Assembly (NCBI GenBank): GCA_043228905.1
Contig: JBHGNT010000011.1
Span: forward strand, 20,770,001-20,834,000
Length of the DNA: 64,000 bases
Source: Azolla caroliniana
Taxonomy: Eukaryota > Polypodiophyta
Direction of reading: 5' to 3'
Shown here one piece after another: positions 1-13,676 of the stretch (position 1 is the first letter of the stretch; each line of letters begins with the position of its first letter). The notes under the pieces are model-generated. The model ran no database searches. It saw only the letters and a program-made list of their open reading frames with translations, and was not told the DNA's origin. A program made the position numbers and the translations under genes.

Positions 1-3000
1 TGGTGGTAGCCTTCTTATGCTCCAGAGTTGCTTGGGTCAAATGAATTTAAAGGAAGGAGATGTCCAAAACTTACAACTAAAACTTGATCTATTGGCGATT
101 GTAATTCGGCATTTGGTTCAACAACCAAATTTTAGTACAATTTTTTGTGAAGCTGTGAAAAATTTCCCATTCAGTGAGGCTTTGTTGGATAGCTTATCTG
201 AAGCTTTGAAGCTCTCTCTTTTGGAGCAAATTAGCTTGGGCTTGGCATTGACCAATGCTGAAGATTTGCGATGGCAGCAGCACGGTAAGGAGCTGATGCA
301 CTTTAACTTTCTTTTCTCGGATACTTACTTTAACGAAAAACTCCGAAATATCCTAAAATGTTGACCAGGGGCATTTGGGGAAAGAGAAAAAATGAAGGGT
401 ACTTCAGAGTGTTTCCTTGATGTTATTGTCTTCTAAAGTTTGTACTCTTTGAATCCAGGCTACAGATTTTGCCAGACAAAGATAACAGAATTGTGTCAGA
501 CTCCATGTTCTATTAATGACAATGTTGTAATTGATCAGATTCTTTTGTTTCTGCATGAAAGTGAGGGTCTGTCAAAGCTCATACCTGCTTTTGTGAAATC
601 ATTGCCTTCTGATGCTCATACTTCCTTGATGTTGATGCCACTTCTTCAAGATGAAGCAAATGACTTGGATTGTCTAAGGTAGCTGTCATGTCAGAATGCC
701 GCATTGAATTTTACTTCAGTTATTTACCAATAGGCCAACTCTATTATAAGGTCAAACGTTGCATGTGTTGTTGTTTGATACTGGCTTGATTGATGTTTGT
801 CGTGATTTTTTTTAAAGATTTGATACAATATCGAAGTATACTTCACCAATTCCCTTGGATTTAATGGAGCAATTAGAAAACACAGTTGAAGTGGAAGACA
901 TTATGGAGGAGCTTGGATACAGTTGTACTGTGGGGGTGGCACAATGCAAAGAGATACTTAATTTACTTCCTTCGTTGCAAGAGGCAAATATTGCACGAAT
1001 AATTGCAATGGTATCTCGAAGCCATACTGGTTTAGAGGATTCCCATGGGACCTGTGGTACCTTCTATAGTGCATTAACTGAAAGTGCTTTTGTGGATGGT
1101 ATATGGGCAAGTACCTGGAATATTGAGGTTTTGGTTGAATCGATAAAACTTGTGGTAAGTTGGTATTAGTTAGCTGGTGATCATCCTATGTGAATGTTTT
1201 TATTAGTGCCACATGCATAGAGAATGTACATCACCTGATTTTATATTTTAAACTTTTACAGGCCCCTGAAACAAACTGGGCATTGGTAGTAGATAATTTT
1301 GATTATGAAGGTTTTTATTTGCCTGATCAAAAAGCTTTCAACACTCTGTTAGGGATTTATGGCAGGGCTTGTGAGGTATTCATTTGGTGAAGAAAGTAAC
1401 TTTTTGGTGTGATAGATTTGGAATATTAACTTGAGATAACATCTTTATCAGGATCCCTTCCCCATAGAGAAGGTTTGTACAGCTCTGTGGAAGAATGCTG
1501 AAGGACAGATATCCTTTTTAAGGTATGCAGTTTTGTCCTCTGCAGATGTACTGCAGTTCGAAAGATCTTTCTCGAGTCAGGCAAGTTCCCCTTTTTTGTT
1601 TGCTTCTTTGTCTCCTAAAAATTCAAGTTTCAGGGAAAACTCTGAAATACTCCTGAGGTTTTCATTATTTCCTCAAAAACTCTTGATTGATCAACCCCTC
1701 TCAGGAAATTATATGTCCTACTTGAGCAATTGTATCGACAATACATTCCTTTTCCTCTCTTTTGGGAACTAGCCATGGGTATTTGAGGAAATAAAGAAAA
1801 CATAGAGGCATCCTAGATCCTGTCTAATTTTTTATTTGCTTGCAATAGTTCACTGTGGAAAATTTACCTGGAACTGAGGTTTTACCTCGTGGTGCAAGCC
1901 ATGCTTGGTTATCTGTCCCATTGTTGGAGACATTATGCTGGCTTGCTGAAATTGGACATGCGAGTGCTATACGGTCCATCCTGGAGTATCCCTTAAAACA
2001 TTGTCCCAACATCCTATTGCTTGGAATCATCCAAGTCAAGGTTAGTGTAGCATATTCTTGGTTTTCTCCTTTAACATTTAAAGAACCCGTTGCTGTTACT
2101 AAGATTACCTGTTTTACAGACTACGTGGAATTTGATTCAGCATGAGATTCTATCGTCCTTATTTCCAGTATACCTTGGGGTGTTGAATAGTGGTGCTATG
2201 TTTCGCCAATTGTGGCTATTAAACTCTGAAATGGTCATAAGGGGGTTGTTAGAAGTGCATTCAAAAGATTCTACCTGTGTTGCAAAGATCCTGGATATTT
2301 GTCAGGAGATGCAGGTAGGTCTTTAACCTAACAGACTTTTCAGTTGGCTCACATTTGCTCTGCAGGAGTTTTGAAGTTCAAGTCTTCTTTTTTGCTTCCA
2401 ACAGGTTCTTCCTCAGATTTTAGAATCAACCCCATTTGCATTTAGTATTGACGTTGCGGTCTCAGCATCAAGGAAATATGCGCTAAATCTTGAAAAGTGG
2501 TTGTTTGATAATCTGACAAATCATCGTAATATGTTTTTCCAAGTATGTTGTCTCTGTTTGTGCTGAGGTACATTTCTTTTGAGAGAATATATTGTAATCA
2601 AGTTCTGGCTTTTGTAGGCCTGTTTAAGGTATTTAAAAGAGAGAGCCTTAGGAGATGTGCATGCTGGAGCACTTAGAGGCTCCTCACAACGATCAAACCA
2701 CTCTGCCACACTCCCTTTGGAGATTACTGCCACTATATTTAAGGTAAACTGCAAGATGACTGCATAGTTACATAAGATGCACACGTGCTTCCCCTGTATA
2801 TGCAAATAGACAAACAAATGATTTAACGCATGGATGGACTAATATTTAAGATAAACTGCACAGTGACTGCATAGATACATAAAGTGCACACATGCTTCCT
2901 GCATATATGCAAATAGAGAAAAAAATGAACTAACGGATGGATGGACAGATGAACGAATGAAGAGAGGCAGAGAGGAGGGGGCCAAGGAATGAATGATTAA

Positions 3001-6000
3001 ATAAATAAATGGATAGATTAGTGTATGCATATACATGCTCATACACATGCTCATATACAGAATCCAGATAAATAAATACATGCATGCATACATACATGAA
3101 TAGATGTTAATATATATGCCCATATATGTATGCATACCTACAGACAGACATAGTTGATATCGATGGTCATTGATACGCATGTGTAAAAATTCTATCTTTT
3201 TCCAAAGTTTGCAAACATAGACAGTCCTTTTCCAGGTTCTTCAAACGGCACCCAGTCATGCAGTATCTCATGATCTTATGGAGGAAATGAAACACATGTA
3301 TACCGATGCAGTTCGTGGAAATCCTCGCCTCTTGAGTGTGGGAACTCCTGATCAGACAACATCAGAAAGTTTTTCCAGTGATATAGAGGAAGAAGCTAAT
3401 TCATATTTTAGTCGAATCTATAGTGGAGATTTATCCATTGAGAATGTTGTGAAAATGCTGATTCAATTTAAAGAGTCACCTGTAAAGAGGTCAGTATGAG
3501 GTTACCACTTTTGATGCTGCTGAGTTTTTTTACACAACTACCATGTGATCCAGTGGTTTGGCTTTTATAGGGATCAAGAAGTTTTTGCATGTATGATTCG
3601 GTGTTTGTTTGATGAGTACCGCTTTTTCCCAAAGTATCCAGATAGGGAGTTACGAATCACTGCGATTCTGTTTGGTATATTTTTATCCTTTCATATGGGA
3701 TCTGAAACTGTGTAATTAATCACCCTGCATCATCACACTTGGATGATTGTTTTGCAGGTTCACTTATCAAGCACCAGCTGGTTTCCTCTTTGACTTTGGG
3801 AATTGCATTGCGTTATGTATTGGATGCTCTGCGGAAACCTGTGGATTCGAGGGTAGAAATAATCATTCTTCTCTACAAGGACATCAAGGTATATAAGCAG
3901 AAACAACACCTTTTCTAATGTTTATATTTTTATGATTGCAGATGTTTTCATTCGGACTGGCAGCATTGGAGAAATTTAGGGATCGACTGGTAGAATGGCC
4001 CCAGTATTGCAATCATATATTACAAATTTCTCACATGCGGGAAGCACACGGTAGCCTTGTGGAATTTATTCAACGTGCTCTGACTCGAGTATCTTCAGAG
4101 TCAACCACAAGTCACTCTGTTTCTCAACCTGAGGCCCAGAATTCCACTGTACAAGTACCAGCAACCATACCAATTGTCTCTACTGCAGAGAGTACAGAGG
4201 TAACAGAGAAACAAGTCTGCACAACATGACTTGCATTTACAATGGTCTTAGTGCAATATTTGGGATTTTGTTCATTAGGTTTCAGAAGCTTTTACTATTG
4301 GCAATTCTGACCCTCAGCAGCAACTGACACTGCAATTGCAACATCCTCAGGGTCAACTTCTGGGTTTATATGACGAAAAGTTCAAGAGTAGCTCAATGAC
4401 AGCACTTTCATATTCTAAGCCATTTGTTTCCACATCAAATGCACAATTGCAGCATTCTGCGTCTACCAATCAACTTTTTGATGCAGTGAATGCACAGAAG
4501 GTAGTGTTACTTTCGTCTCACTTGCACTTTCTATTTAATGGAACAGTCATGATTGTCTATTACTGTCTAAATTCACCTTGGTGCTGTCATACCAAAATCA
4601 TCACTTTTTCTTGTGCCCATTATCAGTGTGCTAGCAAAGTGAAGTTTGAAGATTTGCTGTCGAATCTTACTTCTATAATTAACTGAATCTTTCATATGTT
4701 GCTCTTCTTGTATCTTTTTCTTTAAACTGATAATAAACAGCATTGTCAACATTTTGGAAGTACAATAGAGGTTAACTATTTTGCACGTATGGTATAGCTC
4801 TGTTTTATAAGTTTTAGGGGATATCTTGTCAGGTGGTACAATCCTCTCAACCTGGAACTTTCCAAATTGCCCAAAGTCCAGGATTCTCTCGATCTTCCAC
4901 AAGGCCTGGGGGAGGTAACTTTGAGTTTTTAACGCACTGGACCAAATAGAGGCTTAAAATTGAGTTGTTGATTTTCTTACCTAATGTTTTGGTAGTACGA
5001 CAAGGTTTTGGTCATGCACTAAACATTGAAACGTTAATTGCTGCTGCTGAGCGAAGGGACATCCAGATTGAGGTATGTGCATTATCGTCAAGATTTTAAT
5101 GCAACATTAAACCTGGGTTTACATTGCTAGCACATTGGCATAATGCATAAAGGATGCATTCCTTCTTTCTGTCATAGGCTCCAAGCTCAGAAGTACAGGA
5201 CAAGATTGCATTTATTATCAACAATATTTCTTCTGTTAACCTGGAGACAAAAGCGAAAGAATTCATGGATGTTCTCAAAGAACAGTACTATCCTTGGTTT
5301 GCGCAATATATGGTGATGAAAAGGTGATATCCAAGCTCAACATATCATTGATTTAAATTTAAACTTGAGTCGTGCGTGATGTTCGTACTCGACTGTCCCT
5401 GTTCAGAGCAAGCATTGAGCCAAACTTTCATGATACCTATTTGAAGTTTTTGGATAAAGTTAATTCAAAATTGTTGCACAAGGAGGTGGTGAAAACCACT
5501 TATGAAAATTGCAAGGTTTGCTGTAACCAACTTAATCAACTTAGTTTCTCCTTGATTTCTTTTTATTTTAATTGTGATTTGTGAAGCATGTAACCTTTTG
5601 AACCATTTTTTCTTGGCAGGTTCTTTTAAGGTCAGACCTTATTAAATCAAGTTCTGAGGAACGATCTCTATTGAAAAATCTGGGTAGTTGGCTTGGAAAG
5701 CTTACTATAGGTAGAAATCAGGCTCTGAGGGCCATAGAAATTGATCCCAAACTTTTGATTATTGAGGCAAGTGAAGGCTATTTATTTCTTTTTCAGAGGC
5801 CAACTATTAACTATAATAATTAGTAGCACTCAATCATTTTGATATCCACGATTGAGAAAGTGTTAATATTTCTGTTTTTGCAGGCTTATGAAAAGGGTCT
5901 TATGATTGCAGTAATTCCTTTTACGTCAAAGGTATGGTTCAATGGACTACAGTGATGTCATTGATTGTAATCTTATGAAAAGGGTCTTATGCTTGCTTTA

Positions 6001-9000
6001 ATTCCTTGTTTTATAGTTAGTTTTAATATTGTATATCATTTTCCAGATTCTTGAACCTTGCCAATCTAGTCTTGCTTATCAGCCACCCAATCCGTGGACC
6101 ATGGGGATATTGGGTTTGCTTGCAGAGATATATAATCTTCCAAATTTGAAGATGAACATAAAATTTGATATTGAGGTAACATTTGAAATCACAATCTTTA
6201 CAATTCTGTGCAGATGAAGATTACGCACAGTGGATGTGCAGGTAATAAACTGCTGTAACTACCATCTGTTTTCAGGTTCTATTCAAGAATCTTGGTGTTG
6301 ATATGAAAGATGTGAAGGTTTCACAGCTGCTTAAAGGCCGTGTTCGGGAAATTGAAGGAAATCCTGACTTTTCAAACAAAGATGTTACCTTGCATCAGCC
6401 TCTATTCACAACAGAAAATAGCACAGTGTCTGCTCCGAGTTCCTTGGGTCATGTAGATCTTCCATCTGAGGCTTCTGTTTCAGCTTCTCACGCAGTCATA
6501 CCATCTTCATCGATGTCTCAGGTTTTTTTCATATTTTTTTAACATTGACTGGAGAATAAATACACAAGTAAATTTTTTTCTCATATTCCTGCACATTTAG
6601 GTCCAGCTTGGATCATCTCATATTTCAGCGGGTCTTAATGTTCCTGAAGACGAGAAATTAGCTGTATTAGCTTTGGCCGAACGTCTGCCAGCTGGACAAG
6701 GTCTGCCTCAAACAGCAGGCTCAGCAGCACCTTACTCAGGAAATCAGGTTCATTGAAAGTGATGTAAATGTGTTGAGCATTTTGTGGAGGAAAGACTAAC
6801 CATGGGCTTTTTCGTGCATTTTAGCTCCCAACGCCTTTGCCAAACTTGTCTTCATATGTGGTCATGAATCCTAAGCTTGCTGCTCTAGGTCAGCAGTTGC
6901 AACTGACAAGGTCTGTGCTGTGCTATTATGGGTGTCACTATTTTTAATCCTTATCATGTAACCTTTAGTAAATAAAATCTGCGTCCTTTATTGGTATTCA
7001 GGATAGTTCCTTTGGCAATGGAGCGGGCAATCAGAGAGATAATTTCGCCAGTTGTTGACCGTAGTGTTACAATTGCATGTATGACTACAAGAGAACTTGT
7101 AACAAAGGTAGCTTCACTGTTCATTTTCATAGTTTTAGCACCTTATCTATATATGTGTAAATTTTCCTACAACTTTTCTACTTCATGCTATGTAGGATTA
7201 TGCAATGGAAGGTGATGATAGCCATATTCATCATGCTGGAAATTTGATGGTGTCAAGTTTAGCGGGAAGCTTGGCTCATGTAACTTGCAAGGTATTGATA
7301 TTCCTTTCCTATTCATAAGTTTTTCCTTCATGCAATCACTTAATCTATTGGAATCTGCATTGCATGGTGACATGCCTTGTAATAAAATGTCTTGTTCATG
7401 CCACTGCACAATCTGTTTGAGTGTGTTGCAGGAACCTTTACGCGTGGCAATGGCAAATCATCTTCGAAGTCTGTTACAAGCCTTGAATATAACTGGGGAA
7501 GTGCTTGAACAAGCTGTTCTGCTTGTGACTAATGACAATCTTGATTTGGGATGTGCGGTTATAGAGAAATCAGCTACAGACAAGGTATGAATAAAGATTT
7601 GTGTCAGATTCTATATACTGTGGTTGTTTGTATTATATATCTCACACATTTTCTTGTCAAGGCTCTTCACGACTTAGAGGAGGTCATTGGACCTCCACTT
7701 GCGCACCGGAGGAAGCAAAGAGAATCTGTTGGAGTTAGCTTTTATGATGTGTCTGTATACTCACAAGGGCACCTTGCTCGCCTCCCTGAGATTCTTCGGC
7801 CCAAACCAGTACGACTGTCTTCTGCACAGCAGCGTGTATACGAGGTTAATTTTTTTTACTATTTCTCTGTGACAAAACTTTATTATTGGTACATTAAAGT
7901 TTACAGTGATGACAATAAATTCTGCACGTGTAGGATTTTGCTCGATTACCGTGGCAGAATCAACCAAGTCAGACTACAATAGTTGCTCCTTCTGGTTCTA
8001 GTGTTTCTTCAAATATTCCGGCTTCAGCCGGTCTTGCTAGGGCAGGCTATACACCATCTGTGCAAGGCCTTGGAGCATATGGTGGAATGACAGGACCTCA
8101 GTCAGCCATTTCAATGGGAGTTATGAATCAGAATCTTGATTCCAGTGCTGATGAAATTGATCACCGTTTGACCTCTCCTCTCAGGTTATTGGCCTCCCCT
8201 CCCAGGTTGCATTTTGTCCCACTTAATTCAGACATGGTGAATGTTCATTTCTTTTGTAATGAAACCATTCTGTATTCTGCAGCCATTCCTCAGCAGTTCC
8301 AGTTTTGGTTCCGGACACAGGAGTTCATCAGGCTTTAGCTGCAACTACAGGGCTTGGAAATCTAGGAAGCCCCACAATGTTTATGGAAACTGTTACTTCA
8401 ACAGAACGTCAACCAATTCCTAAGGTAGGAGTCTCTCTATGATGATAGGATCATCTTTATCTTGATTTGGGATGTTAACTATGCTTGAATGCAGGACGTG
8501 ACTCCTGGCATGTCAGTATCAGCTTCTCCTCCGCTGCCAATGGATCAGGTGAGCATGCCATCTGCAGAACCATCCTGGACAACTGGCGAAGCAATGGAGA
8601 AGTTTCAGTCTGTTATACAAAGGGTATGCTTCTTGCAAAATGTTTAAATGGTAATTGGGGTGATAGTGGCTAATTCTTCTGCATCTGTCTTCAGTTGGAT
8701 AGTGCTTTATCTAAAGGTATTCCAATGGGCCTCTCCGTGCCTTCTCAGGATCAAGAAGTTCAGGTATTCTGATTTTCTTTCACATCTTTGGTGGTGCCAT
8801 TGATAAAACCCTTTCATGACAAAGCGTTTTTTCTCCCAGTCTTTGATTATGGAGGTTGCGGATATCATTTCCCAGTCTATTAGCAAAGAAGAAGCAGCAG
8901 TTGCTTTCTCCCAAAAGGTAATGTTATAACCTGCCAATATTTGCGTGTAGTTTTTTGATTCTATTACTATTGCACCCCACTGGATTTTTCTAGAGAGAAC

Positions 9001-12000
9001 GAGAAAGGGAGGTTGGGTAGGGATGGAGGGTGAGTTATTAAATTCCTCAATGGCCACAAAAGCTAAGACCGAAACAGGCCATTGATGAGTGAGTGAATTC
9101 CTCGATGGCTATAAAGCTAAACCCAAAATGGGTCATGAACCTGTTGTTTATAGATAGGTTTTGCATTTTGTTCTTTAACTTTATACTGAAACCATGCAAC
9201 TTTCAATGGAAAATCCTTAATTTTGTTCTTAGCTAGGCCGGGTGTGAATGAAGATGTAGGAAAAATGTTTGGAGATTATGTTAGCATTATTTTTGTTTGC
9301 CTCATCTGAATTTTTTTTGCTACATAAAAACATTTATGCACTTCAAAGATTATCTCTGCGGTTCTTGTAACTTCATATTTTTGTCCAATTTCAGGCATTT
9401 AAGCGCTTGTATGAAAATGCAAATTCAACTCTATATGTGGCCACATATTTGGCACTTCTGGCATCCATCCGTGACATTTGCAAACGGGTTGTGAAGGAGA
9501 TTACGAGTTGGGTATGTTTTTTTCATGCTTTTGATGCATGTTTGGACATTATTGGCAATGTCATTTGTTATTCTCTGGGGTACTGAATGCAGGTTATGTA
9601 TGCTGATGAGGAGCGCAAATATAACAAAGAAATCATGGTTGGTCTTATCCGGTCAGAACTAATTCATTTAGCTGAGTACAATGTCTACCTAGCAAAGCTA
9701 ATTGATGGAGGGCGAAACAGTACGTGGCATTCTTAAAAAATGTTATAGTCAAGTTCTGATTCTTACTCATCAAATTGGTGCATGATGCTCTGTTATATGT
9801 CCAGATGCTGCTATGGATCTTGCTATATACCTTATTCAGACTTGTGTTATTCAAGATAATGTCGTTAGTGCAATTGAGCTGTCTAACGTTGTTGATGCCT
9901 TGGCAAAGGTAATTGTTACTGAAAATAAAGGGTTCTAGAATATAAAATAAGTTTAAATATTGTATGGTGAATTGAAGTGGTTATTGTTATGTCTTTTAGA
10001 GATGTACATATATTAATATAGTTCTTTCCAATTGGATTTGTAATTGCATGATTTGATTTTTCAGGTTGCACAAAGGCCTGGGTCATCAGAATCATTGCAG
10101 CATCTTGTTGATCTTGCAAAGAACTCATCTTCGGTGGCTGGTAGTCAAAGTGGTTCCAAGGAGGACAAAGCACGTCCTTCAAAAGAGAGAAGAGTGTGTT
10201 CTTGTCTGGCTTTGTGTGAAATATTTTTTTTTATGCCTCTACTAAACTTAGCTTGATGAATAATGAATTGCAGCCCTCTTCTAGCCGTGGAAGCTCCCTA
10301 CGGGACGAAGGTAAAGCGATTGGCAAAGAGTCTGCAGCAGTTGATCCACCTGGACTTCAAGAACAGGTATGTATTGAATTTTTTTTGAGTTGATCCATAT
10401 GTTTGCCGAACAGCTTTGACTAATTTTTGGGTTTTTTATTCTACAACTTGAATGTTTCCATAGACAATTGGTGCCCATTATACGGTACACTTATCTTACA
10501 ATCATAACTCCTTATTATTTCTTTTATTTCTTGCTTTTTGATGTGTAGGTGGCAATTTTATTTGATGAGTGGACAACTATTTGGGAGTCTTCAGGAGCAG
10601 GAAACAGTGATAAAACTTGTGCTGTATATATTTCAAAACTCCAGCATTCTGGAATGCTGAAGGGCGATGATATTACAGATCGATTTTTCCGAATTCTTTT
10701 GGTTGGTTATCTGTTTGCCATGTTCTTCTTTTGCAGTTTGAATTGTGGTAGAATAAGGCAAGCCCTATATACATATATGCATGCACATGATAGCTAAAAA
10801 TAATCTGTGTGATTCAGGAGCTTGCTGTGTCTCATTGCTCAAACTTGGATGGGGGTGTGCCTGGTTTTCAACAACAGGCTGTTTCGTTTGCATCAATTGA
10901 TATGTATGCCAAACTAGTTGTTTTATTAGTGAAGGTGAGTATCTAACTTTATTATTTTTAAGAAACTCATTTTCTTGGAGTACTTCAATGGATTTGTTGG
11001 CTGTTTGTTATGTTGTACGCTTGCCTCTTTCAGTACTATGGTGTGGATCCTGCTATGGCCAAAGTTAATCTTCTCAATAAGGTATTTGACCTATTTCACG
11101 GTGTCCAGGCATATGATGTCAGTAGATCATATCGAGCTGTGTATGATTATTTATATATTACAGGTGCTGGCAGTTACTGTGAAAGTAATACAGAAGGTGG
11201 CTGACGAGAAGAAGGCAAACTTTCTACCTAGGCCTTACTTTCGGTTATTTGTGATGTGGCTTATGGAATTCAGTGCACCTGACCCATTGCTAGATGCTAG
11301 CAACTTCCAGGTAATGTGTTTTTTTTTGGTGTAGCTATTTTGGCTTTATGTATTTGAATTGAGCATGCATGAATTTTTATACTTGCCTTGATGCAGGTGT
11401 TAACTGCATTTGCAAATGCTTTCATGCAACTTCAACCTTTGAAAGTCCCTGGGTGGAGGTATATCATTAATATGAGGTTTATGCATTTTGTCATGAGTTG
11501 TACATGATGTGCATGATCCCATTTATTTGTACAGCTTTGCGTGGCTTGAACTAGTCAGCCATCGAATGTTCATGCCTAAGTTACTACTAATCAACTCTCA
11601 GAAAGGATGGCCTTTGGTTCAACGACTCCTTGTTGCACTCTTCAAGTTCATGGAGCCCTATTTGCGGAATGCAGAACTTAGTGATCCGGTACAATGTGCT
11701 CAAATATCTCTGAGAAAACTCTGTAATATAATAAACACCGTTGGCTCATGGCTTTTATTGGTCTGTTTTGTAGGTACGATTGCTGTACAAGGGTACATTG
11801 CGGGTATTGCTTGTTCTACTGCATGATTTTCCTGAATTTCTGTGCGACAACCACTTCAGCTTCTGTGATGTTATTCCAACAAGCTGCATCCAAATGCGGA
11901 ATCTCATTCTTAGTGCATTTCCAAGAAATATGCGCCTTCCTGATCCATTCACACCAAACTTGAAGGTGCACACAATTTATATATGGACTGATAGTTTTCA

Positions 12001-13676
12001 TTTCATGCAACTTACACTGTTTCCTTCTAATTACTGTAGCCATGAATTTTTATCTAGCAACCTATAGATTTATAGCATTGTTTTACCCTTACCAATGCAA
12101 TCTTATTTCTCTTTAAGATTTAACAGTTAAATATGTCTTATGGTATATCTGAATTGCTATTAGCTATTCCCATAATCTTCTCTGCATGCGTTGACTGAAA
12201 TGAAGGAAAATGAAGGTAAATAGGTCATCTCTAGGTGATGTTACATATGCATCTTGTCATTCTTGATAATATCAACTTATTTCTATGAAGGGATGAGTAT
12301 ACATGAATCATGTCGAGGTAAACAGAATATAATATTAAGAGTCTGTCAGCTTTAAGCAAAATCTGCAATTTATAAATTGTAATGGTATTGTGGGTCTAAA
12401 CTTGACCTTGCTCTCTGCCTCAGTTTCACAGGGAATATAGGAGTCTTTTGTCTCATCTTATATAAACAGAAAATTTATGGCTGGTGCCAACCAATACATC
12501 TATTGTAGATATTTCTCATCTCTGTGTAATAAATGCATATGCATCATAAACTCAAGTACAGTATCCAGTTGTAATCTCCTTTCTTTTGTGCAGGTTGATT
12601 TGCTTCCAGAGATCAGTCAACCTCCACGTATACTCTCTGATATTGAATTTTCATTGAAAAACAAACAACTGAAGTCTGAAATTGATGAGTATCTGAAGGT
12701 TTGTAGAAAATAACGACACAAGAAAGTTTGTTATAGAATGAGTATCAATTTTAAAGTGAGATTCTAACAAAATACCTACTTAATCACAGACTAGGCAACC
12801 AATATCCTTACTTTTGACGGACTTGAAGCAACGTCTGATGCTTCCTCAGCAAGAAGTTATATCTGCTGGAACCCGATATAATGTGCCACTCATCTATGCA
12901 TTGGTTCTTTATGTTGGCATGCAGGTTAATCTTTGTTACTTATAATGTCGTTGTAGCAATGTGCAATATATGCATTGGTTATCTCAATGGTTAAGTTTCT
13001 GTGAAGGCAATACAGCAACTGCAAAGCAAGACAACACCTCAACAACTAGCTGTACCAACTGCTCCCATAACTCATAGTGCTCCAATGGACATATTCCAAA
13101 GGCTCGTGGTAGATCTGGATACGGAGGGGCGCTACCTGTTCTTAAATGCTGTTGCAAATCAACTTCGCTATCCAAACAATCACACTCACTACTTCTCTTG
13201 TGTTCTACTGTATCTCTTTGCTGAAGCTAATCAGGTAATGCTCCAACAAATAGAGGAATTGGGTTTAGCAATAAATGGTTGTGTAATTGTTTGGTGAATG
13301 TCATATATTTCAGGAGATTATACAGGAACAGATAACAAGGGTTCTTTTAGAAAGGCTGATCGTGAACAGACCCCATCCATGGGGTTTACTTATCACTTTC
13401 ATTGAACTCATCAAGGTGGGTGTCACATTCTCCTCGGATATTTGTGGTTTAATGTTGATCTATGCCATTGATGCCTTTCTATATAAACTGTTTGACATAT
13501 TTTTTCATTCATTTTAGAATCCACGATACAATTTCTGGAGTCATGCATTTACTCGCTGTGCTCCAGAGATAGAGAAGCTTTTTGAATCAGTTGCAAGGTC
13601 ATGTATGGGGCCACCAATTAAGTCAGTTGAGGATGACCTCGCCTCTAGTATAACAGCTGAAGGCTTGAAGGCTTGA
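1..13676 (+). CDS. NOT1: CCR4-NOT complex scaffold subunit NOT1 (5'-partial)
   Basis: NOT1 is the scaffold of the cytoplasmic CCR4-NOT deadenylase. Fifty exons can be chained in frame: <1-284, 459-678, 818-1154, 1262-1375, 1452-1580, 1849-2040, 2120-2314, 2405-2542, 2618-2743, 3236-3489, 3571-3674, 3758-3852, 3942-4199, 4279-4500, 4833-4914, 4996-5072, 5178-5323, 5407-5515, 5620-5766, 5884-5931, 6047-6175, 6276-6521, 6601-6747, 6825-6910, 7002-7107, 7196-7291, 7432-7584, 7662-7844, 7934-8184, 8283-8424, 8495-8623, 8695-8763, 8840-8917, 9395-9511, 9593-9719, 9805-9908, 10065-10193, 10274-10366, 10549-10701, 10818-10934, 11034-11081, 11164-11310, 11397-11458, 11535-11688, 11774-11965, 12594-12698, 12790-12924, 13007-13234, 13314-13415, 13518-13676. 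They give about 2,420 residues; roughly the first 45 codons lie outside. The MIF4G-like CAF1-binding region is near visible residues 917-1150 ([34 protein letters not shown]). The CAF40-binding DUF3819 is near 1280-1430 ([12 protein letters not shown]). The C-terminal Not1 homology domain is near 2040-2420. Introns 5 and 19 use GC donors. Confidence 0.96.
2744..3235 (+). repeat. NOT1 intron 9 with a 107-bp tandem duplication and GATG/TACA-type simple repeats
   Basis: The intron starts with a copy of the preceding exon end: 2735-2841 and 2842-2948 align over about 107 bp with scattered mismatches. Downstream, 2930-3150 is AT-rich simple sequence built from ATGGATGG, AAATAAAT and CATGCATACATACA words. 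No protein is encoded; ORFs read through it are artefacts. Confidence 0.8.

Noticed and set aside
1523-1545. A 23-bp 'intron' in NOT1 between GTATGC and CTGCAG.
   Set aside because: Too short to splice; the frame reads through it as [14 protein letters not shown], which matches the protein family.
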